Shown here: in pieces, positions 1 through 7,700 of the stretch
How positions within the stretch are numbered: the first letter of the stretch is position 1
Layout of the letters: each line of letters begins with the position of its first letter
NCBI GenBank assembly: GCA_963716685.1
Contig: CAVQTR010000003.1
Coordinates: forward strand, 2,604,001 to 2,668,000
DNA length: 64,000 nt
Direction: 5' to 3'
Source of the DNA: JALYXI01 sp963716685
Lineage (GTDB): Bacteria > Acidobacteriota > Terriglobia > Bryobacterales > Bryobacteraceae
Position numbers and translations under genes: made by a program
The notes under the pieces: generated by a model
What the model was told of the DNA's origin: nothing
The model's input: only the letters and a program-made list of their open reading frames with translations
Database searches by the model: none

Positions 1-178
1 GCTCGCGATGGCGCGACAAGTCTCGCTGTAAAGCATTCAAGTGCTCACGCAAGGCCAAAAGCTCCTGAACCAGAGCCTCTACGAGCGCAAATCGTGGGAT
101 TCGCACGCATCCTCGAGCATGGTAGCCATGTGGCTCTGCTGCGCCCAGCAATTCCGCTGTCTGTAGTACCTTGGCGCT
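1..178. other. Left-edge region upstream of the first gene
   Basis: No convincing complete gene. On the minus strand one frame is open from about position 190 to the window edge and gives a leucine-rich, helical-looking stretch, with a possible GTG start at 106-104. It could be the 5' end of a divergent gene cut by the window, but there is no recognisable motif and no clear ribosome binding site. Confidence 0.2.
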
Positions 179-652
179 ATGGCAGAGCGACCCAGTCCGA
201 TCTTTCGAACCCAGGAAGAATTGTTGCTGATCGGCACGATGGCTGTCTACGACTCGCAGTCGGAAGCCTCTGAGGGGATCCCGCGGCAATGGCGGGAGTT
301 TCGGCGCACTCATCCGTCGCTCGGGAACGAGACGACTTTCTACGGCGCATCGCCCTGCACTGCCGACCGCAGGATTCACTATCTGACCGGCATCGTACAG
401 GGAGGGTCGGAAGCTGTGGAGACCGGTGAACGTTTGACCCTTGCGGCCGGAGAGTATGCAGTTGTTCGTGTAGATGATTTGGCCCTGCTTCGCGATACCT
501 GGGTCTGGTTGCTGTCGGTTTGGCTGCCCACGTCCGGACGCCGAGAAAAGAACACGCCGGAATTCGAGCGGTTTACCAGTATCTCGGAGGCTGGCACGCC
601 CACCGGGCCAGTCGAGATATGGATTCCGCTCGAACCGCTTGCCGACAGTTGA
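179..652 (+). CDS. GyrI-like / AraC effector-binding domain protein
   Basis: A 157-residue protein that looks like a free-standing small-molecule-binding domain of the GyrI/AraC_E_bind superfamily. In that family the domain is either the C-terminal sensor of AraC/MerR-type regulators or a solo ligand-binding or GyrI-like protein. Visible family features are a beta strand leading into IHYLTGIV (about 66-73), the GEYAVVRV strand (about 91-98), the W-x-x-L-L-S-V-W-L-P helix (about 108-117) and a C-terminal PVEIWIPLEP strand. There is no DNA-binding domain in the same frame, so regulation would need a partner. The ATG at 179 has no obvious Shine-Dalgarno sequence. The ligand is unknown; the fold assignment rests on motif pattern only. 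Confidence 0.65.
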   Translation: MAERPSPIFRTQEELLLIGTMAVYDSQSEASEGIPRQWREFRRTHPSLGNETTFYGASPCTADRRIHYLTGIVQGGSEAVETGERLTLAAGEYAVVRVDDLALLRDTWVWLLSVWLPTSGRREKNTPEFERFTSISEAGTPTGPVEIWIPLEPLADS

Positions 653-1033
653 TGAGTCAGCCCGTTAACCTCCGATGCGCCGCACACGTCAATGGGTGCT
701 GCTGGAGCGGGAGAGACAAACCGTGATCACCCCTTCTACTTTTCCGCAGCCTTAACCTCTTCTTTACATCGGCCCACTCTCCACGATTGTTTAGCAAATT
801 CTTTACACCCATGCTGCGACGCAATCACCGAGTAGCTCGTCCCTAAAGCAGAGGAATGAGAACAAACATGAGTATAGAAGTCCTGAACAGGACGACTCTC
901 TCGCAATTGGCGGATGCAGTGGTTCAGAACTGCCTTCCTGTCTGGTTTCCCCGAGTTGCCACGCTCACGTACTTCCTGACAGTGGCACTCTCTTTGGCGC
1001 AGCGTGTTCAGGAGAGCGTTTCCGGGAACGCGA
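653..1033. other. Intergenic region without a supported gene
   Basis: About 380 bases between the effector-binding protein and the dioxygenase. A 61-codon frame (856-1041) has no homology that I recognise and no good start signal. The motif TTCTTTACA occurs twice in direct orientation (about 758 and 799), which could belong to a promoter or operator region. Nothing else is supported. Confidence 0.4.
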
Positions 1034-2482
1034 ATGCTTAACCGAACGGTCTGGGACCGCCGACAGGCATTGAAGTTGCTGTGGGGAGCTGGTTCCGGAG
1101 CGTTGCTGGCAGACACTCTTTCGGAGCCATCGGAGGCGGCCACGATTGCGAATTGCGCCATCACGACTCCCACCGTGACAGAAGGACCGTACTGGGTGGA
1201 GGAGCATCTGTTCCGGTCGGATATCCGCACAGATCCCACAACCGGCGTCGCGCGCAAGGGCATTCCTTTGACGCTGACATTAACCGTGGTGAACTCAACG
1301 GCCAACTGCGTGGCGCTCGAAGGGGCATATGTAGACATCTGGCACTGCGATGCGGTAGGAATCTACTCCGACGAGGCGAGTTACAACCCGGGTGGAGGCA
1401 CCGGTACCGTTGTTACCAGCGGGCAGAAATTTCTGCGCGGCTACCAGCTTACCGATGCCAATGGACAGGTGCAGTTTACGACCATCTACCCTGGCTGGTA
1501 CTCGGGGCGGACGATCCACATTCACGTCCGAGTACGCACGTACAACGGCGCCACGGCACTGACGAACTATACCACCCAGATTTTCTTCGATGACAGCGTG
1601 AACAACAACATTCTGGCGCAGGCTCCTTACAACACTCGTACTTCAGCGCGCGACACAACGAATGCAAACGACATGGTCTATAACGTCGCCAATAAGACGC
1701 TGATGCTCGCGACTGTTGCCGCCAGCGGCTCAGGTTATGCCGCAGCCATGACGGTGGATCTGGCCGCGCAGACTTCTACGGCCACCACTCCCGGCATTGC
1801 GCCGAACGCTGTCGTCAGTTCGGCAAGCGGCGCGCCGGGCGTTGCTCCAGGTTCGTGGATCAGCATCTTCGGGGCTAACCTCTCGCCCTCCACTTATCTA
1901 ATGACCTCTTCGGACGTGGTCGACGCCAGTATGCCGACTACCCTGCGGGGAGTGAGCGTCCAAATCGACGGAGTGCCCGCGTACGTGTACTACGTCAGCG
2001 CAGAACAGATCAATGTTTTGGCGCCTTCCAATGGCAAGTCCGGAACGGTAGCGGTCACGGTGAGCAGCGCGAATGGAACCTCGAGCGCAGCGAACGTCAC
2101 TTTGCAGCCAATCCTTCCCGGTTTGTTTGTGCAGGGTAGCTATGTCCTGGCGGTGCGGCCCTCAGACAGCGCCGTAATCAACGGCTCCACCGCCGCGAAG
2201 GTAGGCGATGTTCTCGAACTCTACGGCACGGGGTTTGGCCCAACCACCACAACCATGGCGCCCGGACTGGTATTTACCGGCGCTTACCCCACCGTCAACG
2301 CCGTTACTGTCACCATCGGCGGCGCGGGAGCTCCGGTCTCGTTCGCGGGCCTGGTGGGACCGGGCCTTTATCAGATCAACGTCACGGTGCCAGCCGGAGT
2401 TTCGGCAGGCGACCAGGGGATTCTTGCCACCGTGTCCGGCTTTACGACTCAGGCGAATGGAATCATCCCCATTACTTCCTGA
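1034..2482 (+). CDS. Exported intradiol ring-cleavage dioxygenase with TIGR03437 C-terminal domain
   Basis: The N-terminal half is an intradiol dioxygenase-like domain of the protocatechuate 3,4-dioxygenase type. These are Fe(III) enzymes that open catechol rings. Counting from the ATG at 1034, the motif TEGPYW lies near 49-54, then DIWHCDAVGIYSD (about 101-113, Tyr111) and TIYPGWYSGRTIHIHV (about 150-165), giving the expected two-Tyr, two-His ligand set (Tyr111, Tyr156, His162, His164). The start DRRQALKLLWGAG is a Tat-like signal, so the protein should be exported folded. Residues from about 255 to the end form the Solibacter C-terminal domain (GSWISIFGANLSP, PAYVYYVSAEQINVLAP, LYGTGFGP, GLYQINVTVP). 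A GTG at 1004 would add ten residues ahead of the Tat motif; I prefer the ATG. The substrate is unknown, and such secreted forms may act on lignin or humic phenolics. Confidence 0.85.
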   Translation: MLNRTVWDRRQALKLLWGAGSGALLADTLSEPSEAATIANCAITTPTVTEGPYWVEEHLFRSDIRTDPTTGVARKGIPLTLTLTVVNSTANCVALEGAYVDIWHCDAVGIYSDEASYNPGGGTGTVVTSGQKFLRGYQLTDANGQVQFTTIYPGWYSGRTIHIHVRVRTYNGATALTNYTTQIFFDDSVNNNILAQAPYNTRTSARDTTNANDMVYNVANKTLMLATVAASGSGYAAAMTVDLAAQTSTATTPGIAPNAVVSSASGAPGVAPGSWISIFGANLSPSTYLMTSSDVVDASMPTTLRGVSVQIDGVPAYVYYVSAEQINVLAPSNGKSGTVAVTVSSANGTSSAANVTLQPILPGLFVQGSYVLAVRPSDSAVINGSTAAKVGDVLELYGTGFGPTTTTMAPGLVFTGAYPTVNAVTVTIGGAGAPVSFAGLVGPGLYQINVTVPAGVSAGDQGILATVSGFTTQANGIIPITS

Positions 2483-2688
2483 ACTTCTCCTGCTTACGAA
2501 ATGACTTCGAAGGCGCAAGACCCGCCGTCATTGATCCTGAGACAGAAGTTTCCTTTTCTCCTCATGTTTGAGAGGATCACAGCGTTTTGGATTTTACGGA
2601 CGGTCTGGTTCGTGCGATCTTGTCTGGCGTCCACGACACCGATGTCTTCCAGCGCAATCATGTCGTAGTCGAATAATATGGCATCGAC
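2483..2688. other. Convergent intergenic region
   Basis: Spacer between the dioxygenase and the broken acyltransferase. GATCCT (near 2534) and AGGATC (near 2573) form a weak, widely spaced inverted repeat. No gene, tRNA or clear terminator is seen. Confidence 0.3.
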
Positions 2689-3783
2689 TCAGGCTGGACG
2701 CGACTGAATGATCTCAAAGCGATTCTTCAATTTAAGAAACGGTTTCTCAAAATACTGATACGAAAGATGCGCCGCAGCGACACAGAAGCAGAGCGCCAAG
2801 CCATCCACTAGAACCAGGTTAACCACCGGCCGCAGTTTCGCAGCACCCAGCAGCCATTCCGAAAGCAGCATGAAACCAGGATGGAATACATACAGGCCGA
2901 AAGAGATTTTGCCAAGGTAGATCAGTGATCGCGGCGTTTCGGTGACCCAAAGTTGGCGAGAAAAATCGCGGTACAGCCCGCGACCGCGGCTCCGTAACCG
3001 AAGATCAGCTTCCAGACCGGGACCGGCGGAACAAAGTCCGAACCGACGTTCATCCCGGCAAATGCAAGCAAAACCAGACCGGCCATTGCGAGCAGCCAAC
3101 GAGACGGGGCACTGATGCGGAGTGGCTGCCTGTGCGTCCGCAGCGCAATGAAGACTCCGGCCCCGAGAAACAGGAATTGGACCGGAGTCTCGTACCATAG
3201 CCGCCAGCCTTGTGCGGAGAACACCGGGATCCACAGGAACGCGAGCACCACGAAAACAACAGCCATGCGAAACGCCAGTTTCGTTCCACCAAACTTCAGC
3301 ACAGGCGCCCAGATCAGATAAAACTGCTCTTCGATCGAAATGCTCCACAGTACCCCTAAAAGAGCCCCCATCTCGGTGTACAGACTTCCCCAATTCACAA
3401 TGAAAAAAGCCATCCCGGCGATGGCCCGTCCTGAGATCCGGAATGACTGGGGAAATACCTGATCAATAAGAATTCCCCGCCATCAGCGCAGCGAAATAGA
3501 GTGGCCAAATGCGAAGCGCACGGCGGACAAAAAAAGCCTTCCAGTTAACCGTCTTTGTCTGTTCACGCTCTCGCACCAACAATTCGGTGATGAGAAAAGA
3601 AGAAAGCAGAAAAAACATTGACAAACCAAATCCGCCCATCCGGCGAAACAGGTTCGGGACGCCCGGCGCATACGGACCGTGGTGAATCAGCACTGCAAGA
3701 AAAGCAAAGAACCTGAGTACATCCAGTTCTGGTCGATAGAAGCGGTGCGTGACCGGTGCTTCGATCGCACTCTGGGGCGACAT
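2689..3783 (-). pseudogene. Acyltransferase 3 (OafA/YrhL-like), two frameshifts
   Basis: Membrane acyltransferases of this family transfer acetyl or other acyl groups to surface glycans or lipids. Three frames together make one protein of about 360 residues. The N-terminal part (3783 to about 3473) has the family opening YRPELDVLRFFAFLAVLIHH with the catalytic-type His, the FFLLSSFLITELL helix and the RRALRIWPLY motif. The middle part (about 3472-2927) carries the LWSISIEEQFYLIWP-type motif, seen as LWSISIEEQFYLIWAP. The C-terminal part (about 2927-2689) has LIYLGKISFGLYVFHPGF. The first shift fits one extra base near 3473: removing it restores AGILIDQVFPQSF. The second, near 2927, is a net loss of one base or gain of two. 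Either the gene is recently inactivated or these are sequence errors. Confidence 0.8.
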
Positions 3784-4070
3784 CCTGTCATGCTAGCAGC
3801 CCAAACAGATTCGACCCGCATGGTTTTGACCTGACCCCTCGGTTTCCCCCGCAAAGGAGTGCGAATTGGGACGAGAAAGGAAACGGCGGCGCCGGTCAGC
3901 ACGCCTCGATCCGCCGATCCCGCCCCGCATTTCCCCGCCCCGCAACTGTAAATCAGTACTAGGCTTAACTCACTTTCGACTTCCCCAAACCCCGGTTTCC
4001 GACGATTCCTTCCTGATATCTATAGTCATCCGAAAGTATTCAAACCAAGTCGGAATGTCCCGGAGGAAAA
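3784..4070. other. Divergent intergenic region upstream of the PEP-CTERM gene
   Basis: About 290 bases between the acyltransferase start and the PEP-CTERM start. TATAGT at 4021-4026 is a possible -10 element for the PEP-CTERM gene, without a convincing -35. No coding sequence is supported here. Confidence 0.3.
4058..4070 (+). promoter_or_regulatory. Strong ribosome binding site
   Basis: GGAGG at 4062-4066 followed by AAAA sits directly before the ATG at 4071. This is one of the few near-consensus Shine-Dalgarno sequences in the window and fixes the start of the PEP-CTERM protein. Confidence 0.7.
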
Positions 4071-4778
4071 ATGAAAAAAGCTTTGACGTCGCTAAGTCTT
4101 AGTGCCACCCTGTTCGGCGCAATTGCGGTCCAGCAGGCCTCGGCAAGTATCAGCATTTCACAGGAATCACTGACCGCGCCGAGCGGTCTGACCTTCTACA
4201 ATCTTGACAGCGCCCCGCTGGGCAAGACCACTTACAACCCGGTTCCGGGGCTCACCATCGACGCTACGCAGGCCGCCCCGGCGACGTCTCCCAGCGAGGG
4301 CTTCGTCGCAGGTCCGAACGTCGGATCTGTCTATGCCGCACCCATCATCGACAGCAATGGTGACCATTTCGCCGGGACGTACCTGTCCACTGGTACCGGT
4401 ACCATCACCTTCACCTTCGCCACGCCACAGACTCATTTCGGTCTGCTGTGGGGCTCGGTCGATGCCTCGAATGTGATTACTTTCTCCGGCGGCAACACGG
4501 CCACCACGTCCTTCTCGGGCGCGCTCCTGAATACGATTTCCACACCCGGCTTTGTCGGCGCCGTCGGCGACCAGGGTTACGGCGGCAGCGAATACGTACA
4601 GTTCAGCGACACCGGCAACTTCACCACCGTCACACTCACCAGCGGTCAGATTTCGTTCGAAAGCGCCGATTTCACCACCACGGCCACCCCTGAGCCGGCT
4701 TTCCTCGGCCTGGTGGGTTCCGGACTGGTGCTGATGGGAGGCATCATCAGCCGGCGGCGGCGTCAGCACTCCGCCTAA
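4071..4778 (+). CDS. PEP-CTERM sorting domain protein
   Basis: A 235-residue secreted protein. The N-terminus is a Sec signal peptide (MKKALTSLSLSATLFGAIAV, cut after about residue 25). The body is rich in Gly, Ser and Thr with beta-strand character and has no enzymatic motif. The C-terminus has the full sorting signal: the motif PEP as TPEPAFLGLVG (about 206-216), a hydrophobic helix and an arginine cluster RRRRQ. In known systems an exosortase (EpsH/XrtA) cleaves at this signal and the protein is delivered to the outer surface or exopolysaccharide. No exosortase is in this window. The strong GGAGG site upstream suggests high expression. Confidence 0.9.
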   Translation: MKKALTSLSLSATLFGAIAVQQASASISISQESLTAPSGLTFYNLDSAPLGKTTYNPVPGLTIDATQAAPATSPSEGFVAGPNVGSVYAAPIIDSNGDHFAGTYLSTGTGTITFTFATPQTHFGLLWGSVDASNVITFSGGNTATTSFSGALLNTISTPGFVGAVGDQGYGGSEYVQFSDTGNFTTVTLTSGQISFESADFTTTATPEPAFLGLVGSGLVLMGGIISRRRRQHSA

Positions 4779-4795
4779 CAAGCACCAACCGAGAG

Positions 4796-4829
4796 ACGCA
4801 GGGGAGAAAAAGACTATCTCCCCCGGCGT
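4796..4829. terminator. Hairpin between convergent genes
   Basis: GGGGAGA (4801-4807) pairs with TCTCCCC (4817-4823) around a nine-base loop, and the flanking ACGC (4796-4799) pairs with GCGT (4826-4829). It lies between the 3' ends of the PEP-CTERM gene and hemL. There is no long T-run on either side, so it may act as a bidirectional barrier or transcript-end stabiliser rather than a classic intrinsic terminator. Confidence 0.55.
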
Positions 4830-4848
4830 CGAACGGCTTCGCACACCG

Positions 4849-6114
4849 CTACACCAGAGCCGAGCACTCCCGCGCCGCGCCTACAGTCCGCGCAATGTCC
4901 TCTTCCGAATGCGCCGCTGAAACAAACAAAGCCTCGAACTGAGACGGCGGCAGGTAGATCCCGCGTTCCAGCATCAGATGGAAGAAGCGGCCGAAGCGAG
5001 CCGCATCGCTCCGCTTCGCCGATTCATAATCCGTCACCGCCTCTCTGGTGAAGAACCAGGTCAGCATCGATCCCACTCGGTTAACCGTCAACTCTCCCCC
5101 AAGCGCCCGTTCCAGTTCCCCGCTGCTCTGCTCCAGCTTCGTATAAACTTCCGGATGCGCACGCAGATAACGCAGCATTGCGAGGCCCCCGGCCACCGCC
5201 ATCGGATTTCCCGAAAGAGTTCCCGCCTGATAAATGGGGCCGCTCGGGGCTACGTAAGTCATGATGTCGCGCCGGCCCCCATAAGCCGCAATGGGCAGTC
5301 CGCCGCCAATCACCTTGCCCAGCGTGGTCAAATCCGGCCGAATTCCATATAGTTGCTGCGCGCCTCCGGGAGCGAGCCGAAACCCGGTCATTACTTCGTC
5401 GAAGATGAGCAGCGCGCCGTACCGCGAACACAGGTCCCGCAGAGCCTGCAGGAAACCCGGAGCGGGCACTACGCAGCCCATGTTTCCGCAAACGGGCTCC
5501 ACGATTACCGCCGCGATGCGATCGACATTCTCCTGAAATGCAGACTCCACCGCATTGGCGTCGTTGTAAGGAACAGCAATAGTGGTGTCGCTGAAGCCGC
5601 GCGGCACCCCCGGAGAATCCGGCAGCCCCAGCGTTGCGACGCCGGACCCAGCCTTGACCAGCAGGGAATCTACATGGCCGTGATAGCAGCCTTCAAACTT
5701 GATGGTGATTTCGCGCCCGGTGAAGCCTCGCGCTACGCGCAGCGCGCTCATGGTGGCTTCGGTGCCTGAACTCACCAGCCGTACCATTTCCACCGACGGC
5801 ACAAATTCGCGAATCAGTTCCGCCAGCTCCCCCTCGCGCTCCGTGGGCGCGCCAAAGGTTGTGCCGATTTCGAGCGTCTCGCGCAGCGCTTCAATCACCG
5901 GTGGAAAACGGTGACCCAGCAGCAGCGGCCCCCAGGAGCCGATGTAATCGATGTACTCGTTGCCATCGACATCGAACATGCGCGAGCCCTGGCCGCGCGC
6001 CATAAACACAGGGCTGCCGCCGACACCGCGAAACGCGCGCACCGGGGAATTCACGCCTCCGGGGATGCTCAGGCGCGCCCGCGTAAATAAGGCTTCGGAC
6101 CTGGAGTGCGTCAT
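4849..6114 (-). CDS. hemL: Glutamate-1-semialdehyde 2,1-aminomutase
   Basis: HemL (421 residues) is the PLP enzyme that turns glutamate-1-semialdehyde into 5-aminolevulinate, the second step of the C5 tetrapyrrole route after HemA. It is full length for the family. SSGTEATMSALRVARGFTGR (about 115-134) binds the PLP phosphate, GCYHGHVDSLL follows, and the Schiff-base lysine is Lys267 in TTLGKVIGGGLPIAAYGG. The start codon overlaps the stop of the upstream flavoprotein gene by an ATGA, so translation is probably coupled. It is the last gene of the minus-strand heme operon that starts at the amidohydrolase or hemC, and the strong hairpin at 4796-4829 lies just beyond it. hemA, which supplies its substrate, is in a different operon about 10 kb away. 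Confidence 0.97.
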   Translation of the reverse strand: MTHSRSEALFTRARLSIPGGVNSPVRAFRGVGGSPVFMARGQGSRMFDVDGNEYIDYIGSWGPLLLGHRFPPVIEALRETLEIGTTFGAPTEREGELAELIREFVPSVEMVRLVSSGTEATMSALRVARGFTGREITIKFEGCYHGHVDSLLVKAGSGVATLGLPDSPGVPRGFSDTTIAVPYNDANAVESAFQENVDRIAAVIVEPVCGNMGCVVPAPGFLQALRDLCSRYGALLIFDEVMTGFRLAPGGAQQLYGIRPDLTTLGKVIGGGLPIAAYGGRRDIMTYVAPSGPIYQAGTLSGNPMAVAGGLAMLRYLRAHPEVYTKLEQSSGELERALGGELTVNRVGSMLTWFFTREAVTDYESAKRSDAARFGRFFHLMLERGIYLPPSQFEALFVSAAHSEEDIARTVGAARECSALV

Positions 6115-7271
6115 CGGATCAGCCTGCTGAACCCAAAACTCATCGCAATTTCGAAGGCACTTCCGTTCAGGTTTTTCATGAGACGCTGGCGTAAGCCCGA
6201 ATAGTCCTGCGTGCCGGCGAACAAATCCTGAATCACGGATTTGAATCGCGGGCTGCGGCGGGTAAACTGCACCATCCGGGACGGCACGGCGCCGAAAAGA
6301 AAACTGCCCCGGAAAATACGGCGTGCCAAACGCGACCCGAACTCCAGATCGCTGGCGAAATCGCGGCGCAGCAGGCGGCGGTAGGCCGCCTCGGTGGCTC
6401 CGTTCAATCCTTCGAGAATTGTTTTAGCCGCCAGGTCAGCGGAGCGCAGCGCGTAATACAAACCCTCGCCGGTGATGGGATCCACCAGGCCCGCGGCATC
6501 GCCCACCGCCACCCAGCCATCGCCCGCCACGCGGTTGCGGTCCCATGCCGGAGTGTCCAGGCAGGGCAGCAGATGGCTGTAGAACGTGGCGTCGCGGCGC
6601 GAAATGGTTTTCGTATCCATGTATCGATGCAGCCGCGCGCGCAGCGAACTGGCGGGTTCGCCCTTCCCGCAGATGCCGACAGAGAGATGGCCGCACCGGG
6701 GGAAAACCCAGATGTATCCTTCCAGCCCCGCAAGAAACTCAATATCGATACCGGCCTGTGTACCGGGCACGTAGTATCCCAGCGCGCTCATGGTGTCGGC
6801 CGGTGTCAGTTCGGTTCCGAACTGGCGGAGCGGATTCCGCGCGCCCGTAGCCACCACGCAGTAATCCGCGTCCATCACGCCGTTTTTCGTCAGAATGCGC
6901 CAGCCCTGGTCGCGCCGCTCCGCGCCCAGTACCCGCGTCTTTTCCACATGCGCGCCGGCCTGCGCGGCACGGTCCAGCAGCATGCGATTCAAATCCATGC
7001 GCGAATAAATGATGAGCGGATGTTCCAGATCGAGCGAGACGTGGCTCGCGCCGGGAGCCGACATGCGGGTCTCGCGCACAATTTTCTTCGGCTCGCCACT
7101 TTCCATCAGGAATGGATACTGGCTGTAAGCCTTGTACGTGAGTCCGCCGCCACACGGCTTTTCCCACGCGAGTTTCTCATCGAGCAGCACGGTCCGCAGG
7201 CCAGCCGAGGCGAGCCGTTCCGCCGCAAATGCGCCAGCCGGGCCACCGCCCAGGATGGCGACCTGTTTCAT
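6111..7271 (-). CDS. Geranylgeranyl-reductase-family FAD oxidoreductase
   Basis: A 386-residue flavoprotein of the geranylgeranyl reductase/UbiH-like family. The N-terminal dinucleotide fold is VAILGGGPAGAFAAERL (about 4-20), followed by the family motif KPCGGGLTYKA (about 38-48), and the second FAD motif is GWVAVGDAAGLVDPITGEG (about 275-295). Such enzymes reduce isoprenoid double bonds (chlorophyll, quinone or membrane lipids) or act as generic NAD(P)H-linked dehydrogenases. Chlorophyll synthesis is not indicated here, so reduction of an isoprenoid quinone or lipid is only a guess. The ATG at 7271 overlaps the upstream lipoprotein stop by four bases; a longer reading to 7436 would run antisense-like through that gene and is rejected. 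Downstream it overlaps hemL by four bases. Confidence 0.85.
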   Translation of the reverse strand: MKQVAILGGGPAGAFAAERLASAGLRTVLLDEKLAWEKPCGGGLTYKAYSQYPFLMESGEPKKIVRETRMSAPGASHVSLDLEHPLIIYSRMDLNRMLLDRAAQAGAHVEKTRVLGAERRDQGWRILTKNGVMDADYCVVATGARNPLRQFGTELTPADTMSALGYYVPGTQAGIDIEFLAGLEGYIWVFPRCGHLSVGICGKGEPASSLRARLHRYMDTKTISRRDATFYSHLLPCLDTPAWDRNRVAGDGWVAVGDAAGLVDPITGEGLYYALRSADLAAKTILEGLNGATEAAYRRLLRRDFASDLEFGSRLARRIFRGSFLFGAVPSRMVQFTRRSPRFKSVIQDLFAGTQDYSGLRQRLMKNLNGSAFEIAMSFGFSRLIR

Positions 7272-7693
7272 GGCTTCGTTCCGAGCGTACCGTCTGGATT
7301 GCCGTGGCCTGGAGGGATCTGCTGACCGGGAACCATACGGGATCCGGGAAGGCCGGAACCGCCCTGATCGCCAGGCAGTTCGGAAGGCGTGGTGTGGCTG
7401 TCGGTGCTCATGCCGGAGCGGCTCTTCACCACCCATTCGTCCCTGACGCGCTCCAGATGGTAATCAGCCGTCACGCCACTGCCGCCGCCTTTGGGCACAA
7501 ACGCCACCGCCGCATCCGCCTGAGAACCGTGGAAGGAAACGGAATTTACGTTCACATCCATCTGTTCGACGTTGATGCCCTTGCCGGAAACATATTTCCG
7601 GACACTGGTCTGCACGGCTTCTTTGTTGTCGATATTCTTCGCGCAGGCGGAGAGCAGCAGGGCCGCCATCAGGGGAATCCATACAGGTTTCAC
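7268..7693 (-). CDS. Small lipoprotein of unknown function
   Basis: A 141-residue predicted lipoprotein. A short signal peptide ends in the lipobox LLSAC, with the lipidated Cys at about residue 17. The mature part begins with a helix, has a beta-rich segment (about 45-90, VNVNSVSFHGSQADAAVAFV) resembling a small NTF2- or cystatin-like unit, and ends in a Gly/Pro-rich tail. It lies between cobA/hemD and the flavoprotein gene with a 4-bp overlap to the latter, so it is co-transcribed with heme genes. I do not recognise a family; a role at the membrane face of this operon is inference from position only. Confidence 0.7.
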   Translation of the reverse strand: MKPVWIPLMAALLLSACAKNIDNKEAVQTSVRKYVSGKGINVEQMDVNVNSVSFHGSQADAAVAFVPKGGGSGVTADYHLERVRDEWVVKSRSGMSTDSHTTPSELPGDQGGSGLPGSRMVPGQQIPPGHGNPDGTLGTKP

Positions 7694-7700
7694 GATTCGA

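Noticed and set aside
1..190. Possible 5' end of a divergent minus-strand gene
   Set aside because: Open to the window edge but no recognisable motif, no clear start or ribosome binding site; too short to support.
856..1041. 61-codon frame upstream of the dioxygenase
   Set aside because: No family resemblance, weak start context, overlaps the dioxygenase leader.
736..1338. 200-codon minus-strand frame
   Set aside because: Antisense to the dioxygenase start, with composition of a shadow frame.
6111..7271. Bacteriochlorophyll synthesis gene bchP
   Set aside because: Family match only; no other photosynthesis genes in the window, and such flavoproteins are common in non-phototrophs.
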